Below, piece after piece: positions 36,341-45,460 of a DNA stretch of 64,000 nucleotides (position 1 is the first letter of the stretch; each line of letters begins with the position of its first letter). This DNA comes from Bacteroidota bacterium (GTDB taxonomy: Bacteria > Bacteroidota > Bacteroidia > UKL13-3), in contig CANHVU010000009.1 of the NCBI GenBank assembly GCA_947464275.1, positions 1 to 64,000 on the forward strand. Reading direction: 5' to 3'. The position numbers were made by a program, and so were the translations under genes. The notes beneath the pieces are model-generated. The model worked only from the letters and a program-made list of their open reading frames with translations, made no database searches and was not told the DNA's origin.

Positions 36341-36553
36341 TCAACAAATAACAAATGGAACTAGCTTACTATATTTCTTCAACAATAAAAGACCTAGAAT
36401 CATTAACCGAAATAGAATTAAAACTGAACAACAGAGAGTTAGGAATAGTATTTCAATAAATTCAAAAATTGCAAAATAATACAAAACATTTGTTAAAATG
36501 GTTCTAAGTTTTATATTTACAACTCACATTTAACAATTTAAACCCTCAAAAAA

Positions 36554-36781
36554 ATGGCAGATGTTTTAGCAAAAGTAAAAATTATTATGATGGACAAATC
36601 ATCGGCACCAAGCAATACTATTACACTTGGTCCTGATTTAGGTTACGATGCAAGCAATGCACAGGTAGCTGTTGACGCCATTAATTCTGAATTTGGAACC
36701 ACTATTACTGTAGATCAAGTATTAAGCTTTAATACCATTGGCGAAGTTGGCAATTACGTAGAAAGTATAGTGAATAATTAA
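36554..36781 (+). CDS. Acyl-carrier-protein-like protein lacking the canonical serine
   Basis: A 75-residue protein that aligns over its whole length with acyl carrier proteins: helix 1, a loop, then GPDLGYDASNAQVAVDAINSEFG where ACPs have [21 protein letters not shown]. A final helix (TIGEVGNYVESI) follows. The pantetheine serine of DSL is Ala33 here; Ser34 is one place later. It may be a carrier-fold protein with another task, or be modified at Ser34. It is a single-gene unit with a near-consensus promoter (TATATTTA near 36512) and a perfect terminator. Confidence 0.7.
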   Translation: MADVLAKVKIIMMDKSSAPSNTITLGPDLGYDASNAQVAVDAINSEFGTTITVDQVLSFNTIGEVGNYVESIVNN

Positions 36782-36801
36782 ATCAAATTATTAGCAAACA
36801 T

Positions 36802-36838
36802 AAAAAAGCCCGATTTGAAGTTTAAATCGGGCTTTTTT
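36802..36838 (+). terminator. Terminator of the ACP-like gene
   Basis: Perfect 15-bp arms (36802-36816 and 36824-36838), G+C-rich in the centre, 7-base loop and T-run, 21 bp after the stop codon. Confidence 0.9.
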
Positions 36839-36855
36839 ATGTTTAGGCACCTATG

Positions 36856-36880
36856 TTATTTGTATACTTGAGTAGCCATA
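36856..36880 (-). other. Scrap matching the last codons of exbD
   Basis: 22 of 25 bases match 38134-38158, the stop and final eight codons of exbD, with 16 identical in a row. No reading frame surrounds it. The remainder of 36839-37077 shows nothing I can name. Confidence 0.5.
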
Positions 36881-37077
36881 CTCTCAAAAAGGCATTCAAT
36901 ATATTTATTGGTTACCTGATAGTACTTTAAGCATTTTAAAATTAAACCTATATATATTCGAAGTGTGACCTAGAATACCCAACAAAAAAAATTATATCAA
37001 TGAAAGGTTTTTATTAATCAAGGAAGCTAAAAGTATTTTCAGCCTAACACTAAAATGACCAATAAAATTTTCAAAAA

Positions 37078-37110
37078 AATAGCCGAGCTGTTCTAAACAA
37101 CTCGGCTATT
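37078..37110 (-). terminator. Terminator of the CAP lipoprotein gene
   Basis: Arms AATAGCCGAG (37078-37087) and CTCGGCTATT (37101-37110), extended inward by a partial TGTT/AACA pairing. The A-run on the plus strand gives a T-run on the minus strand. Confidence 0.75.
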
Positions 37111-37127
37111 CAAATATATTGATATTA

Positions 37128-38099
37128 TTATGGATTAATAATATTTACATCATACTCATACTTTTTGGCAACTCCATTTAATGTGAAGTTATCAACTACA
37201 ACATGGTATTTTACATCAGCGGTAGAGGTTGTATTTATTCCCACAGGTTCCCAAACAATTGTTTGATCAGCATAGCCATTATCAGTTTTTGAAACAATGG
37301 TTAATGGAACATCTCCACCTTGTGAATCAGTCATTTTTATAGTAGCTGCCGACAAATCAACTCCGGAAAAAAACGAATTAGGATTTGTAACCGCTAATGA
37401 CCAACGAGCAAAGACTAAACTTTGTGGAATGTAAGCAGGTGGATAAGCAATATATGCCGGTGAATTAGCTGGTAGTGGATCGGAAGTGTGTTCTATGCAA
37501 TGTAATACAGAAGAGCCCGGAGTACAACCTAAACCATATTCCTTTGCTCTCGAAAACAAAATCCATCTTCTGTGTCCTACAGTATAATTACTTGCACCAT
37601 CATCTTCAACCCAACCTGTAATGGTACGAGATGAATGATAACTAGGCGAACCAAGCGCAATATTACTTATTCCAGCTGTAGTGTATCCTTCTTGAGAAAA
37701 ACACTTCCAATTATTTGGTGGAAAATGACTTAATGAATTGTTAGCATACATCATTAATGCTGCTTTTTGGCAACCACTAAACCAACTTTCATTCCAAACC
37801 ATATTAGAAGGTAAGCCGCAAATTTTTCTGAAATAATTCAAACGAACCAATGACCTATCCAATGCAACTTTTGAAATACTTCCTTCATTACAATTTGCAC
37901 TGTTACCTGTCCAAGCCAATTCGGCATCAGTAACTCCAGTAGTTAAATACATTTCTTTGTAATCTTTTACTGCTTGTTCTCTTGCTGTTAAATTTGTTGG
38001 TTGCTGTGAAGTAGTGTTACTCGTTTCTTCTTTTGAACAGCCAATAGTTATTAGTATTGTTCCTACTAAAACTACGGCCAATTTACTTATTTTATTCAT
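37128..38099 (-). CDS. CAP-domain (SCP/TAPS) lipoprotein
   Basis: A 323-residue lipoprotein: signal peptide with lipobox LITIGC, a Ser/Thr/Gln-rich spacer, then a CAP-type domain about residues 75-205. Its landmarks are ALDRSLVRLNYFRKICGL, AALMMYANNSLSHFPP and VGHRRWILF. A C-terminal beta domain (about 215-323) follows, ending ADVKYHVVVDNFTLNG. CAP proteins are secreted and their roles vary; none can be assigned. Several cysteines suggest disulfides. It is 34 bp downstream of exbD on the same strand. A broken copy of its end lies at 36109-36340. Confidence 0.8.
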   Translation of the reverse strand: MNKISKLAVVLVGTILITIGCSKEETSNTTSQQPTNLTAREQAVKDYKEMYLTTGVTDAELAWTGNSANCNEGSISKVALDRSLVRLNYFRKICGLPSNMVWNESWFSGCQKAALMMYANNSLSHFPPNNWKCFSQEGYTTAGISNIALGSPSYHSSRTITGWVEDDGASNYTVGHRRWILFSRAKEYGLGCTPGSSVLHCIEHTSDPLPANSPAYIAYPPAYIPQSLVFARWSLAVTNPNSFFSGVDLSAATIKMTDSQGGDVPLTIVSKTDNGYADQTIVWEPVGINTTSTADVKYHVVVDNFTLNGVAKKYEYDVNIINP

Positions 38100-38133
38100 T
38101 TATTATTAAAAAATTATTTTGCAATAATAACCA

Positions 38134-38532
38134 TTATTTACCTACTTGAGTAGCCATAACAATTCGTATTTTTAATCGTGTTCCTATTGATAATATGTCA
38201 ACCAATTCTTGAATATTTAATTTAGCATCCATACGCAAAACTATGGTTGGGTCTTCAACTCCGGTAGTTTTTTCTTTTAACACTTGCTCCAAATTAGTTG
38301 CATCTATTAACTCCCTATCGAAATAGTATTCTTTATTTTCTTTTACAGTTAATGAAAATTGCTTTTTGTTTAAAGTTTGACTTTTTTCTGCCTTTGGCAA
38401 TAATACCTTAATTACATTGGGGTTAGCAATGGTTGAAATAATTAAAAAGAAAAGCAATAGGAAAAACATAATATCGTTGAGCGAGGAAGTAGCTACTTCA
38501 GCCTCAAACTGCTTTTTTTTGCGTAATTTCAT
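38134..38532 (-). CDS. exbD: ExbD/TolR-type biopolymer transport protein
   Basis: A 132-residue protein with one N-terminal span (SSLNDIMFFLLLFFLIISTIA), including the proton-carrying aspartate in LNDIMF, then a periplasmic domain (VIKVLLPKAEKSQ...VLRMDAKLNIQELVDIL). With ExbB it forms the proton-driven motor that energises outer-membrane transport or envelope tasks. It lies 19 bp after the ExbB gene, on the same strand. No TonB gene is in the window. Confidence 0.9.
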   Translation of the reverse strand: MKLRKKKQFEAEVATSSLNDIMFFLLLFFLIISTIANPNVIKVLLPKAEKSQTLNKKQFSLTVKENKEYYFDRELIDATNLEQVLKEKTTGVEDPTIVLRMDAKLNIQELVDILSIGTRLKIRIVMATQVGK

Positions 38533-38551
38533 TGTTTGGTTTGGTTAAAGA

Positions 38552-39178
38552 CTAACTATCTAAAATATCAATAAAATCAACGGCTGTGCGCTCTAATTTA
38601 GCATTAAATTTATCAATCATGCTATTTAAAAAATGGTACCCTGTGTATGCTACCACACCTACTATTAAACCTGAGCCTGAGGTAATCATTTTTTCGTATA
38701 AACCACCAGCAATTAAACCAATACTAATATTATCGCTCACCGAGATATTGTAAAAAATTTTGATAATTCCCGAAATAGTTCCAATAAAACCAAGCATTGG
38801 AGCTACACCAGCTATAATTCCTAACCAATTGATATTTTTTTCCAAAACACCTGTTTCAATACTAGCCATACTTTCGATACTGCTTTCAATATCTTTAATA
38901 GGTTTACCAATTCGCATAACCCCTTTTTCTATTATTCGGCTAATAGGTGAATTTATACGTTGGCAAAAAGCACGTGCTGCTTTTAAATCGCCTTTGGCCA
39001 ACAAATCTTTCAAATTATTTAAAAAGTTAGCTTCTAATTTTGAAGCATTTCGTATATAAACAACTCGCTCTATGATAATATAAATAGTTATTACAGACAG
39101 TAAGCCAATAGGGATCATTACTGCTCCACCTTTAAAAATTAATTCTAAAAAGTTTAAACCTTCTTGTGTATTTTCCAT
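38552..39178 (-). CDS. exbB: MotA/TolQ/ExbB proton-channel protein
   Basis: A 208-residue membrane protein with three spans: near residues 17-36 (AVMIPIGLLSVITIYIIIERVV), near 118-140 (NWLGIIAGVAPMLGFIGTISG) and near 155-180 (IGLIAGGLYEKMITSGSGLIVGVVAYTGY). The GFIGT segment and the following span are the family signature. It is the channel subunit paired with ExbD (38134). The start is the ATG complementary to 39176-39178. Confidence 0.9.
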   Translation of the reverse strand: MENTQEGLNFLELIFKGGAVMIPIGLLSVITIYIIIERVVYIRNASKLEANFLNNLKDLLAKGDLKAARAFCQRINSPISRIIEKGVMRIGKPIKDIESSIESMASIETGVLEKNINWLGIIAGVAPMLGFIGTISGIIKIFYNISVSDNISIGLIAGGLYEKMITSGSGLIVGVVAYTGYHFLNSMIDKFNAKLERTAVDFIDILDS

Positions 39179-39402
39179 TACTAAAACAAATTTATTATTT
39201 AATGAAACGAAAGTAATTGGTGTTATGTCTAAAGCATTCTAGCATTTATAAACACTATGTATAAATTTCTGCTCCTAATTCTAATAAACTGTTCAATGCA
39301 AATCTTAAATTTATCAAAAAATAAACGTTACAATTAACTTATTTGATTAACAATAGATTACACAAAAACCATAAACATTTAATAATCAGCAATTTTAAAA
39401 TC

Positions 39403-39433
39403 TTTGCATTTAAGTACTCAAAACATATATTTG
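39403..39433 (+). promoter_or_regulatory. Consensus promoter of secDF
   Basis: TTTG (39403-39406), 19-bp spacer, TATATTTG (39426-39433). It lies in the 356-bp gap 39179-39534 and predicts a leader of about 95 nt before the secDF ATG. I see nothing else defined in the gap. Confidence 0.75.
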
Positions 39434-39534
39434 CGCTCCTTTGTTATTTTAGCGTTGTGCTAAATAGTCAAAGGATAAATTTGAACAAACAAATTTTAAA
39501 ATATTGAAAACTAAATAGAATACATAAATACAAA

Positions 39535-42480
39535 ATGAAAATTAAAGGAGCAGTTAAGTTTTTTACCATTGCCTTAGTGATAGTGTCGTTATTTCAGCTA
39601 TCATTTTCGTTGGTAACTTACCGAGTAGAGCAAAAAGCAAAAGCATTTGCTAATGGTGATTTAGAAAAAGAAAGAGCGTTCATTGATTCAATTGGCCGCG
39701 AAGTGGTGTACAATATAGGTGTTAAAAAATACACTTATTTACAATGCAAAGCCCATGAATTAAACCTTGGATTAGATTTACAAGGTGGTATGAACGTTAC
39801 TTTAGAGTTAAGTCAAGATGAGTTATTAAGAGGATTATCGAATAATAACACTGATGCGAACTTTAACAAAGCAGTAGCAATGGCTTCAGAAGCTCACAAA
39901 ACCAGTCAAAAAGATTTTGTTGAATTATTTGGTGATGCATACAAACAAGTTGACCCAAATGGTATGTTAGCTGCTATTTTTGCTAATTCAAGCAATAAAG
40001 AAAGAATCAAATTAACATCAAGTAATGCAGAAGTATTGCAATACTTAAAAGTAGAAACTGACTTAGCTATTGAGCGTTCATTTAAAGTATTACGTACTCG
40101 TATTGATAAATTTGGTGTAACACAACCAAATATTCAAAAATTAGAGGGAACAGGTAGAATTATTATTGAATTACCAGGTGTTGATAATCCTGCTCGTGTT
40201 CGTAAATTATTACAAGGAACAGCTAAATTAGAGTTCTTTCAAACCTACGACAATCCTGTTGCTTACGGCTTTTTAAGTCAAGCTAATGATTTGTTGAAAA
40301 AATTAAAAACTACTACCGCTTCAGCAGATACTGCTGTATCTGATACCACTACTGCAAAAAATGCTTTAGCTGATATTGGTGGTGCTAAAGCAAAAACTGA
40401 TAGTACTGCAAAAGCAAAAAAAGATACTACCGATAAAAATAAAATGACTGCTGAGCAGTTCCAAAAAGAAAATCCATTATTGGCTTTAATTATGCCTGTT
40501 GCTGACGAAAAAGGTCAATTATCACCTAATGGTTCTTGGTGTGGAACTGCAGCAATTAGAGATACTGCTAAAATTAATGCCATGTTAGCTCGTCCTGAGG
40601 TTCGTGCTATTATTCCTTCTGATGCAAAATTTGCTTGGGAGTATAAAGGAATTGGTGAAAATGGTGGTGCAGTTCGTTTACATGCTTTAAAAGCTGAACG
40701 TAATGGTGATGCTGCTATGAGTGGTGAAAGAGTTATTCAAGCTAATCGTGATATTTCGCAAGTTACAGGCCAAGTGGAAGTAAACATGGCAATGGACGGA
40801 CAAGGAACTACTGAATGGAAAAATTTAACTAGACAAAATGTTGGTCATTCAATAGCTATTGTGTTAGATAATTTAGTTTATTCATCACCAAATGTACAAA
40901 ACGAAATTCCTAACGGACGCTCTGTAATAAACGGTGGTTTTACTGATGAAGAAGCACTGGATTTATCAAACGTATTGAAAAGTGGTAAATTACCTGCTAC
41001 TACACGTATAGTTGAAGAAGCAGTGGTAGGACCAACTTTAGGAGCTGAGGCAATTAGCCAAGGCTTATGGAGTATGATTGTTGCTACTATCATCATTTTA
41101 ATTTTCATGGTATTGTACTACAATAACTCAGGTTATATTGCCGATTTTGCAGTATTGTTAAATGTATTCTTTATTATAGGTGTATTGGCCTCATTAGGAG
41201 CAGCATTAACTTTACCTGGTATTGCTGGTATCGTATTAACAATTGGTATGGCAGTGGATGCAAACGTGTTAATTAACGAACGTGTTAAAGATGAATTACA
41301 AAATGCACGTAGTTTAAAAAATGCTATTGCTGATGGTTACCAACATGCTAGTTCTTCTATTATTGACTCTAACTTAACTACATTATTAGCAGGATTTGTA
41401 ATGTATATTTTTGGTACAGGTCCAGTTCAAGGTTTTGCTATCACTTTAATTATTGGTATTTTATCATCTATGTTTACTGCTGTATTATTTACACGTGTAG
41501 TAACTGAATGGTGGATGGATAAAGGCCATGAAGTAAAATATGCTACTGCCAAAACAATGAATGCGTTCAAAAACTTCCATTACGATTGGGTTGGTAACCG
41601 TAAAAAGTTCTATATCTTCTCAAGTGCCATTATTATTTGTGGTTTCATATCTATGTTTACTAAAGGATTTACTTTAGGTGTTGATTTTAAAGGTGGTTAC
41701 ACTTATGTAGTTCAGTTAAGTAAGCCAGTTGAAACGATGGATATTCGCAAATCGTTAGAAACAGTTTTAGGAAGTGCACCTGAGGTTAAACAATTTGGCA
41801 CTGATAATAAAGTTAAAATTACTACTACTTACCGTATTGAGGATATCACTCCAACAGTTGCTGATGAAGTTCAAGCTAAAGTTGTAGAAGGTTTAACTAA
41901 GGTTGATGATAAAACAACCATATTAAGTTCGGCAAAAGTAGGACCAACCATTGCAAATGATGTTAAAACAGGTTCATTCTGGGCCGTTATTATTTCATTA
42001 TTTGGAATTGGTTTATACATTTTAGTTCGTTTCCGTAAAATTCAATATACCATTGGTGCTATTATTGCCTTAACCCATGACGTATTGATGATGTTAAGTT
42101 TCTACTCAATTTTTGACGGAATTTTACCATTTGCCATGGAAGTAGATCAAACGTTTATAGCGGCTATTTTGACCATTATAGGTTTCTCTATTAATGATAC
42201 TGTGGTAGTATTTGACCGTATTCGTGAGTTCTTAAACATTCACAAACGCGAAGAAGACACTGCTTCAATTATCAATAACGCTTTGAACAATACTTTAAAT
42301 AGAACCATTATTACTTCATTAACTGTATTTATGGTAACTTTGGTATTATTTATATTTGGTGGAGAAGTAATTAGAGGATTTACATTCTCATTATTAGTTG
42401 GTATCGTATTTGGTACTTACTCTTCATTAGCAATTGCAACTCCAATTGTTATTGACTTTGATAGAAAAGCAAAAAAATAA
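39535..42480 (+). CDS. secDF: Fused SecD-SecF protein translocase subunit
   Basis: A 981-residue fusion of SecD and SecF that uses the proton gradient to pull secreted proteins across the inner membrane. The SecD half has one N-terminal span, LGLDLQGGMNVTLE near residue 77, the large P1 domain with a low-complexity Ala/Thr/Lys insertion near 260-305, then six-span bundle motifs (VLTIGMAVDANVLINERVKDEL). The SecF half starts near 680 with VDFKGGYTYVVQLS, and ends with IIGFSINDTVVVFDRIRE and a final span. It is a single gene between a strong promoter and a strong terminator. Confidence 0.96.
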   Translation: MKIKGAVKFFTIALVIVSLFQLSFSLVTYRVEQKAKAFANGDLEKERAFIDSIGREVVYNIGVKKYTYLQCKAHELNLGLDLQGGMNVTLELSQDELLRGLSNNNTDANFNKAVAMASEAHKTSQKDFVELFGDAYKQVDPNGMLAAIFANSSNKERIKLTSSNAEVLQYLKVETDLAIERSFKVLRTRIDKFGVTQPNIQKLEGTGRIIIELPGVDNPARVRKLLQGTAKLEFFQTYDNPVAYGFLSQANDLLKKLKTTTASADTAVSDTTTAKNALADIGGAKAKTDSTAKAKKDTTDKNKMTAEQFQKENPLLALIMPVADEKGQLSPNGSWCGTAAIRDTAKINAMLARPEVRAIIPSDAKFAWEYKGIGENGGAVRLHALKAERNGDAAMSGERVIQANRDISQVTGQVEVNMAMDGQGTTEWKNLTRQNVGHSIAIVLDNLVYSSPNVQNEIPNGRSVINGGFTDEEALDLSNVLKSGKLPATTRIVEEAVVGPTLGAEAISQGLWSMIVATIIILIFMVLYYNNSGYIADFAVLLNVFFIIGVLASLGAALTLPGIAGIVLTIGMAVDANVLINERVKDELQNARSLKNAIADGYQHASSSIIDSNLTTLLAGFVMYIFGTGPVQGFAITLIIGILSSMFTAVLFTRVVTEWWMDKGHEVKYATAKTMNAFKNFHYDWVGNRKKFYIFSSAIIICGFISMFTKGFTLGVDFKGGYTYVVQLSKPVETMDIRKSLETVLGSAPEVKQFGTDNKVKITTTYRIEDITPTVADEVQAKVVEGLTKVDDKTTILSSAKVGPTIANDVKTGSFWAVIISLFGIGLYILVRFRKIQYTIGAIIALTHDVLMMLSFYSIFDGILPFAMEVDQTFIAAILTIIGFSINDTVVVFDRIREFLNIHKREEDTASIINNALNNTLNRTIITSLTVFMVTLVLFIFGGEVIRGFTFSLLVGIVFGTYSSLAIATPIVIDFDRKAKK

Positions 42481-42495
42481 GTTATAATTAATAAC

Positions 42496-42533
42496 AAAAA
42501 AGCCCGTTACAGTAACTTGTAACGGGCTTTTTT
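42496..42533 (+). terminator. Terminator of secDF
   Basis: Arms 42496-42510 and 42519-42533 (15 bp, perfect), 8-base loop and T-run, 16 bp after the stop. Confidence 0.9.
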
Positions 42534-42658
42534 TATGAACAATATTTTAAATTAAGAAATCACCTTATGTAATAAATATTAATTCACTCCCATTTTATAC
42601 TGTTAACTTAGGGGTTTCATACAAATTTGGTAAATAAATAGAAGTATAATTCATAATA

Positions 42659-42693
42659 AAAAAGCCCAACTGAATTTTTCAGTTGGGCTTTTT
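42659..42693 (-). terminator. Terminator of the cold-shock gene
   Basis: Perfect 16-bp arms (42659-42674, 42678-42693) with a 3-base loop, downstream of the leftward cold-shock gene; it could also act on the plus strand. Confidence 0.85.
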
Positions 42694-42726
42694 AGTATTA
42701 TCAATTTACAATTAAACTGCTTATTC

Positions 42727-43257
42727 TTATTCGGTAGGCTTTTCTGGGCTAACCTCTGTAATTGCTTCAGTAACATCAGCAGTTACTGGTTTTACTTTTT
42801 CAACTATTTCTAATTTTACTTTTACAGCACTTGCTCCTTTGTGGGTCATTTCTGTTTCAAAAGTTACTTTATCACCTTCCTTCACTTTGTCTAAAATACC
42901 ATTTATGTGCACAAATACACTTTCTTGGCTTTTTAAATCTTTAATAAAACCATATCCTTTTGATTCATTAAAAAAAGTAATAACACCTTTTCTAATCAAA
43001 TCTTGCGGCTCAGCTGCTACTTGTTTGGCTACACCAATAAGCATATCCTCTGCATTAACCACTCTCTTTTTCTTTGGATCTGGCGGGGTTGTAGTAATGT
43101 TTCCATTTTCATCTACATAAGCAAACATTTCTTCAAGGCTTTGACCTTTTACTGCGTTAGCCTTACGCTCCTCTCTCTTTTCCTCTTTTTCTTTTCTTTT
43201 CTTTAGTTTTAATTTTTCTTTTTCTTTTTTACTAAAAGTTTCTTGTGATTTGGCCAT
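42727..43257 (-). CDS. Cold-shock-domain protein with charged N-terminal extension
   Basis: A 176-residue protein. Residues 1-40 are almost only K, E and R (probably disordered or helical and RNA-binding). A linker follows, and a cold-shock domain spans about 88-150, with KGVITFFNESKGYGFI (RNP1 KGYGFI) and SVFVHINGI (RNP2). The tail is acidic, rich in V, T and E. The fold binds single-stranded RNA or DNA and acts as an RNA chaperone. The 273-bp gap upstream (43258-43530) may hold a long 5' leader, as is common for cold-shock genes. Confidence 0.9.
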   Translation of the reverse strand: MAKSQETFSKKEKEKLKLKKRKEKEEKREERKANAVKGQSLEEMFAYVDENGNITTTPPDPKKKRVVNAEDMLIGVAKQVAAEPQDLIRKGVITFFNESKGYGFIKDLKSQESVFVHINGILDKVKEGDKVTFETEMTHKGASAVKVKLEIVEKVKPVTADVTEAITEVSPEKPTE

Positions 43258-43530
43258 TATTTATTATTAAATTGTTATTGCCCTAGTATTTTTTGCAGGG
43301 CTTTGGCTTAATTAATAAGATTGGCAGTGAAAAAATTAAAGGTTGTCAAAGGTAATTTATTCTAGCACTTTTTTACTAAAAATATTTATATCAGTAATTT
43401 AAACACTTAAGTGCTGTAAAAACTAACCATGTCAAAAAAACCTTATCTATTATTTCTCAAAAAAATTAATATTTTTGAGCAAAATCAAATATGGTATGAT
43501 GTTTGATTTTTAAAAAACACCGCACTTAAA

Positions 43531-44931
43531 GTGAAAACTAAACTACTATTTATATTATCGGTTACAGGTTTTTTTATCCTGTCATGTGGCACTTCAAAAA
43601 ATGGGGTTAACCGCAAAGATAGAAGCAAACAACCTGATTGGGTGCAACAACGTCCGATAAATTCAAATTATTATGTTGGAATAGGTTATGCTAACAAAAC
43701 TTTAAACCCAACCGACTTCCAGCAAATGGCCAAAAAGCGTGCTTTAAACGACATGATTGGCGAAATAAAAGTGGTGGTTTCAAGCAATTCTATTTTATCA
43801 CAATATCAAAACAATGCCAACTATAATCAAATTTTTGCTACAGAAACTCAAGTGAATGCCCAAGCAATGGTAGAGGATTTTGAAGTGATAGATAGTTGGG
43901 AAAACAAAACCGATTTTTATATTTACTACAAACTTTCGAAAAGTGATTATGAAGCGGCTAAACGCAGAAAACTGCAAGCTGCCATCGAACAATCGATTAA
44001 CTTTTTAGATAATGCAGACGAACTTTCAATTAAAGAAAACTTTATGCAAATAATGCGTTTGCGAATAAAAGCTTTAGGTGCTTTACAAAATTATATAAAT
44101 GAAGATGTAGCAACTGAATATAAAGGCAAACAGGTTTATTTGGTAAACGAAATTGTAAATCAAATTCAAAACCAGTTATACAAACTGCAAGTTAAAACCG
44201 ATGTGGTAGAGCTAAAAGGTAAAATTGGTAAACCCATCAGCAATCCTTTTACTGCCAGCGTTAAACTTGCTTCAAACAACTCTTTAGTGCCTTTTGTACC
44301 ATTAACATTAAAAGCCAATCAAACCAAATTTGATTATGGAAACAGTGCTGAAACGGATCAAAATGGAGTGGCTACTTTTTCATTAAATAAAATTTTAGCT
44401 AAAGACCCTATTCAACAAGTAAAAATTATGGTGGATATTGCCACCATTATTAAAACCGATAGTTTAAATGGATTATTAAAAGGTATTTTAACCAATATTG
44501 ATGCACCAAGTACCAATTTTAGATTGGTAGTAGAACCTATTAAGATTTACACCAATAGCCAAGAACAAATTTTAGGCAAAACTTTGGAATTTAATATCAT
44601 TGAGCCTTTGCTTAAACGCAGGTTAGTTGAAAGTGGATGTAACTTTGTAACTGATAAAAAAATTGCGGATTACGAAGTAAAAATAATAGCCAACACCACT
44701 GATTTAGGGGTTATGTGGGGAAAAATGCTTCAGGCTAATATTAATATGGATATCAGCATAGTGGATGCAAGAAATAACCAAGAAATTTATAAAAATGCAC
44801 TAAAAGACATTAAGGGCTTTCAACTAACACCTGAAAATGCTAGCAAAGATGCTTACAACAACATGCTTGCTAATTTTTGGGAAAAAGTTTACCCCGAATT
44901 TTTAAACGAACTTTTATTAGCAGACCATTAG
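43531..44931 (+). CDS. LPP20-family lipoprotein
   Basis: A 466-residue lipoprotein starting at GTG; lipobox FILSCG (cysteine near residue 19). Residues about 35-150 match the LPP20/FlgO-like domain: PDWVQQRPINSNYYVGIGYANK and AKKRALNDMIGEIKVVVSSNS, the common SHS2-like fold. A central Ig-like carboxypeptidase-regulatory-type segment and a C-terminal domain with IVDARNNQEIYKNALKDIKGF follow. It is probably an outer-membrane lipoprotein of unknown role. The next gene is convergent and ends 3 bp away. Confidence 0.78.
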   Translation: MKTKLLFILSVTGFFILSCGTSKNGVNRKDRSKQPDWVQQRPINSNYYVGIGYANKTLNPTDFQQMAKKRALNDMIGEIKVVVSSNSILSQYQNNANYNQIFATETQVNAQAMVEDFEVIDSWENKTDFYIYYKLSKSDYEAAKRRKLQAAIEQSINFLDNADELSIKENFMQIMRLRIKALGALQNYINEDVATEYKGKQVYLVNEIVNQIQNQLYKLQVKTDVVELKGKIGKPISNPFTASVKLASNNSLVPFVPLTLKANQTKFDYGNSAETDQNGVATFSLNKILAKDPIQQVKIMVDIATIIKTDSLNGLLKGILTNIDAPSTNFRLVVEPIKIYTNSQEQILGKTLEFNIIEPLLKRRLVESGCNFVTDKKIADYEVKIIANTTDLGVMWGKMLQANINMDISIVDARNNQEIYKNALKDIKGFQLTPENASKDAYNNMLANFWEKVYPEFLNELLLADH

Positions 44932-44933
44932 AT

Positions 44934-45401
44934 TTATTCGGTGCTTTTTAAAAAGTTAATACCTGCCATTGGAAACTTATCACACCTTAACTCTGCTGCC
45001 ATAATTCCATTTTTAATTGGGCTAAGCCATATTTCTACACTTTTAGATTCTAGAGGGTCATTATTGAAAATTTTACCAATTTTACCACATCTAATAATAT
45101 AAGCTATTCCCGATACTGATGGAGGTAAACCATAATTTTTTTCAATAACCCCGCCTTCAAATTTAGCCATTCCTATATTTCCATTTACATATTTATTGTT
45201 TCTAATTTCTATATTAACAACTGCTTTTTCTGATACAAAATTAAAATGCATCAATTTGGGTTCTGTTCGAACTGTAATTTTGGTATTTGTTGCATGCCAC
45301 CTACCTATCAATTCAGTTGGCAAGTTCCACTTGCAGCTGTTGCAAGAAACAAACAATAATATTGTTATAATTATTGTCCCTATTTTGATAAATATTTTCA
45401 T
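44934..45401 (-). CDS. Small lipoprotein, function unknown
   Basis: About 155 residues from the ATG complementary to 45399-45401, which places a signal peptide and lipobox (LLFVSCNSC) right at the N-terminus. The longer frame, which begins at 45515, runs back through the pepT terminator and is not credible. The body (LIGRWHATNTKITVRTEPK) has a lipocalin-like GRW feature and short beta strands, but I do not recognise a family. It is downstream of pepT on the same strand. Confidence 0.65.
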   Translation of the reverse strand: MKIFIKIGTIIITILLFVSCNSCKWNLPTELIGRWHATNTKITVRTEPKLMHFNFVSEKAVVNIEIRNNKYVNGNIGMAKFEGGVIEKNYGLPPSVSGIAYIIRCGKIGKIFNNDPLESKSVEIWLSPIKNGIMAAELRCDKFPMAGINFLKSTE

Positions 45402-45410
45402 GATAATTAT

Positions 45411-45447
45411 AAAAGGGTCAATCAATTTAAAAATTGTTGACCCTTTT
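45411..45447 (-). terminator. Terminator of pepT
   Basis: AAAAGGGTCAA pairs with TTGACCCTTTT, extended by CAATTT/AAATTG with one bulged T; 14 bp past the pepT stop on the minus strand. Confidence 0.75.
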
Positions 45448-45460
45448 TTGAAATGAACTT

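Noticed and set aside
36355-36459. 34-codon frame upstream of the ACP-like gene
   Set aside because: Has an ATG and reads through helical residues, but it is short, lies in decayed sequence and has no recognisable relatives by eye.
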